The notes under the pieces are model-generated. The model was not told the DNA's origin. It saw nothing but the letters and a program-made list of their open reading frames with translations, and ran no database searches. Position numbers and translations under genes: made by a program. Below are positions 42,440 to 45,454 of a stretch of 45,454 nucleotides of DNA, piece after piece (position 1 is the first letter of the stretch; each line of letters opens with the position of its first letter). Source of the DNA: Rhodocollybia butyracea (lineage: Eukaryota; Basidiomycota; Agaricomycetes; Agaricales; Omphalotaceae); the NCBI GenBank assembly GCA_015501585.1, contig JADNRY010000475.1, positions 1 to 45,454 on the forward strand, read 5' to 3'.

Positions 42440-45400
42440 ATGGGAGGACAAAAATCTGCTGCCACAATCGCTCGGATACAGGCTCTGAATGCCTCCAAAC
42501 ACAACTCAGAGAATAAGGAACTCGAACCAGCTCTCCCAGATACCACTAATGCCACTAATACTTCACGGAGAACACGAAATGGAGTCAATATTGCTTGCTT
42601 AACTGCTCAAATCATTGCTAAAGATACCCAGATTGCTGAACTCGAAGAACACCTTGCACATGCTGCCAAATCTCACCAGGGCCTCGAAAACCACGTCACT
42701 CTTGTAACTTCTAAGTTGGAAAAACTCTCTGTTGCAAATAGGACTCTTAGCAAGGAGAAGAAGGAATTGGAGGGTAAACTCATTGCCTCAAAGAAGAACC
42801 GCGGGATTGCACTTCGATCTCCACTAGTGCCGGAGTTGATATAAAGAAGTTGAAAAGACGCGTGAAATGGGTTGAGAGAGAGAACAGGAATGTGAAGGAG
42901 AGTGAACAAAAGGAGGTATCTGCTCTAGAGGGTCGTATTCAAATTCTAGAAGAAGAAATTCACGCTTTACGCTTGACAAATATATCCACTTCCCTCCAAC
43001 TCAGCAATATTACATCCCGCCTTGACGCATCCAAATCTCAGCTTGATAAATATCTCGAAACCATCCGTGACCTTCGACAAAAGGGATACGCACATGCGCT
43101 TGAGAAATTCTTTGAAGGACTCGTGCAACAAAGTAAAACAACATGAAACTGTCTCTACTTGGTCACCTCTGAAAAGCGGCATATTCACCCCTGGAGCCCG
43201 GAAACTATATCGACAAATGAAACGCGCTGGATGTCGCAATGTCGAGCTTGCAATTCGCGCATGTGGAGAAGCTTTTGGCGTGAAAGTTACTCGTGTCATG
43301 AGCCGTCGCACTGGGAGCCGATGTAATCCTGGAAGGTGGAATCTTTGGATTGATACAGCTTGGACGTGAAATCACAAATGCACCTGCTTTCGGCAAAGGA
43401 AGTGACGGTACTTACAGTCAGCGGGGTCACTCAAGAATCTTGTTCCATAACACTTTTGGTCCCTTCCTACCAACCCGGGGTTGATGATTTGGATTGTTCT
43501 ACCTGGAAGACAACAACGCGCTTTGCTGAAGTAACTCCAGCTCTCGATCACACTGCTCAGCGACAATTCGAAGGTTCGATGGAGCTTGGTGTAAAGATTG
43601 CAAACTGCATATTCCGAGAGCCCCCCTTGCGCAGCGTGACAGACAGAAGATGGATCCGGATGAATACTTTCGGAAGCAAAGTTTTCAACATATGGACCAT
43701 GCTAAAGATGGGAAGAAGAAATTTAGGCTCTCAAGGGAGAAGAAGGAACATGTGGTGAATCGAGACCTTGCAATGGAAGAGATGCGGGATATGACCACCA
43801 AAGGATATTATACGCGAAACATCCAAAATCACTGATGCTCAAATTCTCAAGGCCGCCGGAAAATTATTCAAGACTATTGATGAAATGTAAGTAATTTCTT
43901 TGCTATCAACGCTATATGTACTCACCCTTGATAGCTCTGATTCTGAGCGTGGCCAAATATCCTTTGACCTTCTCGAACAGCGTATTGGAAAGAGGTATTC
44001 AATAAGCTTCCAGAAGCTGAAAGCCAGGCTTCCTCTGTCTCTTCTTCTTTGTTGGCTGTGGCGGACACAAAGCACTGAATGCATTCCCGCTATGGGTGTT
44101 GTTGAAATGTGTGACACATGGATTAGGGAAGGAATCGAAGCCCCGGTTAATCTTGGCCAACAAAGCTACTGACGTCGCGATACAAATCGCCACGGATCAT
44201 ACGGATACTGAGGCACTTGCTCGCTGCGTCGCTTCCCTGTCCACGTGGTGGTGTCAAACTTACTGAGCTAGCTGGGGCGCTGTTTTTGTCACAAAAACCA
44301 TGAAACAGGATATCAGGAAAAACACCGGATGTTTCATGACACTCGCAAACAGGAACGCTATGGCATTCCGGCGTCTGAAGCTTCTAGATGCTTTCCGGAC
44401 ATCTCTAACACTCGATACCAATCTCATTCCTATCCGCAAACAAACTCCTAGTCTACCGAGATGACTACCAAGAGCTTATTGAAGAGATAACCAATGGAAA
44501 AACAAAACCAGGTGCTAATCATCTTGAAGGTAATGCGTTGAAAGGCTTCCAGTGCACTAAAACCCTGTGCGAGCTTAGTGCAATGGCTGTCGAAGGTCTT
44601 ACATGCCCATGGCCATACATGGGCTTAATTTGTTCTCCTCCTGAAGGAAAAAATTTGTAGATGCTCTTAGCTTGATATGATTGCACTTCATCGTCGAATC
44701 CCTTCCTTCTGCGAAAATCTTGCTCTCCATCCTGAAAAACTATTCGATCCAAACACTCCCCAAGACGAGTTGACCCTTGATGGACAGCCTTTCTTGGATA
44801 GAAACTTATACCCATGCTAAAAATGCTTGCCGACGAACTCCCTCAGCTCAATCTCATGATATCTTCAATGTTTCGTGGTGCCGCTTATGGATGGAGACTC
44901 TTCACTCCCAAGTATAAAGATGATCTGGAAGATCCAATTTGTATTGCCTCTCTTTCTCAGGAAATGGTTGCTCAGCTCAGCTGAATTCCAATGACCAATG
45001 ATGCAAACAAAGGACCCCTTGGTTCTACCTGTGTCTACCTTCGCTCCAACCCTAGCAGCAACTGTTTATGTTCTCGCGCAGGCTCGTGCAACACGCAACA
45101 GTACAGAACTATTTATCGACAAGAACTGTCTTTTTACTGAAGACCAGCTCCATGTCATGTGAGAAGCGGGAGAAGAGGATGCAAGTGGAAAGGCAAAAAA
45201 GTTTCAAGAAGAGTATGTCAAGCTTCAGAAGGAGCGTGCAGAGGAATCACAAATCAAGCAGTCTAATCTGGCAAAGAAGAAAGCTGATGAAGCGGCTCGT
45301 TTGAACGCTATTGGAATTATCATGGACCGTGACCAGATATTGAAGATGCTTAAACCTCAGCTCTTGGATCAATTTCGTATCCACAAGACCGTTCTACAAG

Positions 45401-45454
45401 ACCCTGTCCTTGCGAAAGTTACACAGAAAGCTGTCTCCAGTATGCCATTTTTAC
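42440..45454 (+). pseudogene. Degenerate long coiled-coil gene, runs off the window
   Basis: ATG at 42440 (MGGQKSAATIARIQALN). A basic N-terminus is followed by coiled coils (about 42600-42790 and 42850-43110). A segment with ARKLYRQMKRAGCRNVELAIRACGEAFGVKV and MSRRT (about 43190-43320) follows, and later PMTNDANKGPLG (about 44990) and a Lys/Glu-rich coiled coil (about 45160-45300). I associate these motifs with a large, uncharacterised family repeated in Agaricomycete genomes; its role is unknown and a transposon link is inference. There are stops and frameshifts at least near 42843, 43130, 43330, 43420, 43840, 44060, 44310 and 44650, so this copy is dead. One apparent intron (GTAAGT near 43888) may remain. 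Confidence 0.65.

Overview
The window looks like nuclear DNA of an Agaricomycete (mushroom-forming basidiomycete). The evidence is a chromodomain Ty3/gypsy retrotransposon, short GT-AG introns (about 40-90 nt) in the few host-like genes, a NACHT-WD40 gene of the type expanded in these fungi, and a degenerate long coiled-coil gene of a family I associate with Agaricomycetes. No tRNA, rRNA or CRISPR was recognised.

The left half is a transposon graveyard. Bases 1-2085 hold three hAT-like miniature elements, each with an 8-bp target duplication. Bases 2091-21584 are one 19.5-kb composite LTR retrotransposon bounded by a GTATC target duplication. It is a chromovirus laid out as 5' LTR, gag, protease, RT, RNase H, integrase, chromodomain, a long antisense gene with a Zn2Cys6-type cysteine pattern and coiled coils, polypurine tract, 3' LTR. 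It is inflated by nested insertions: two opposed copies of an unidentified repeat (3527-5335 and 9031-9551), two near-palindromic foldback MITEs, a CACTA-like MITE with CAA target duplication, a gag-only retroelement on the minus strand (about 9552-12900) that itself carries an 846-bp TRIM with ATAAT duplications, and a short dispersed repeat. Nearly all in-frame stops in the chromovirus and the gag-only element can be explained by single C-to-T (or complementary) transitions, mostly CGA to TGA.

An 11-nt primer-binding site right after the 5' LTR is complementary to a sequence inside the LTR about 30 bp below a conserved TTAAATA box. This is the arrangement expected of Tf1/sushi-type self-priming, and it is retained in a diverged solo LTR at 22391-23210.

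Bases 21590-24155 are more repeats. Bases 24295-32035 are the most host-like stretch: a five-exon polytopic membrane protein (24295-26491, minus), a multi-exon unknown gene (about 27460-28680, minus), an uncertain gene (29550-30396, minus), a small three-exon plus-strand candidate (31158-31818) and a possible small secreted protein (31817-32035, minus). Bases 33034-36760 hold a NACHT-WD40 (NLR-like) gene with about 13 nearly identical WD40 repeats. It is broken by a frameshift inside the Walker A motif, two more frameshifts and a repeat deletion.

From 37242 on, repeats return: a solo LTR with GTGTC duplication, a degenerate tandem array, an unidentified gene (40296-41042, minus), a Myb/SANT-like gene next to a PIF/Harbinger-like left end (41101), and a heavily frameshifted coiled-coil gene that runs off the right edge.
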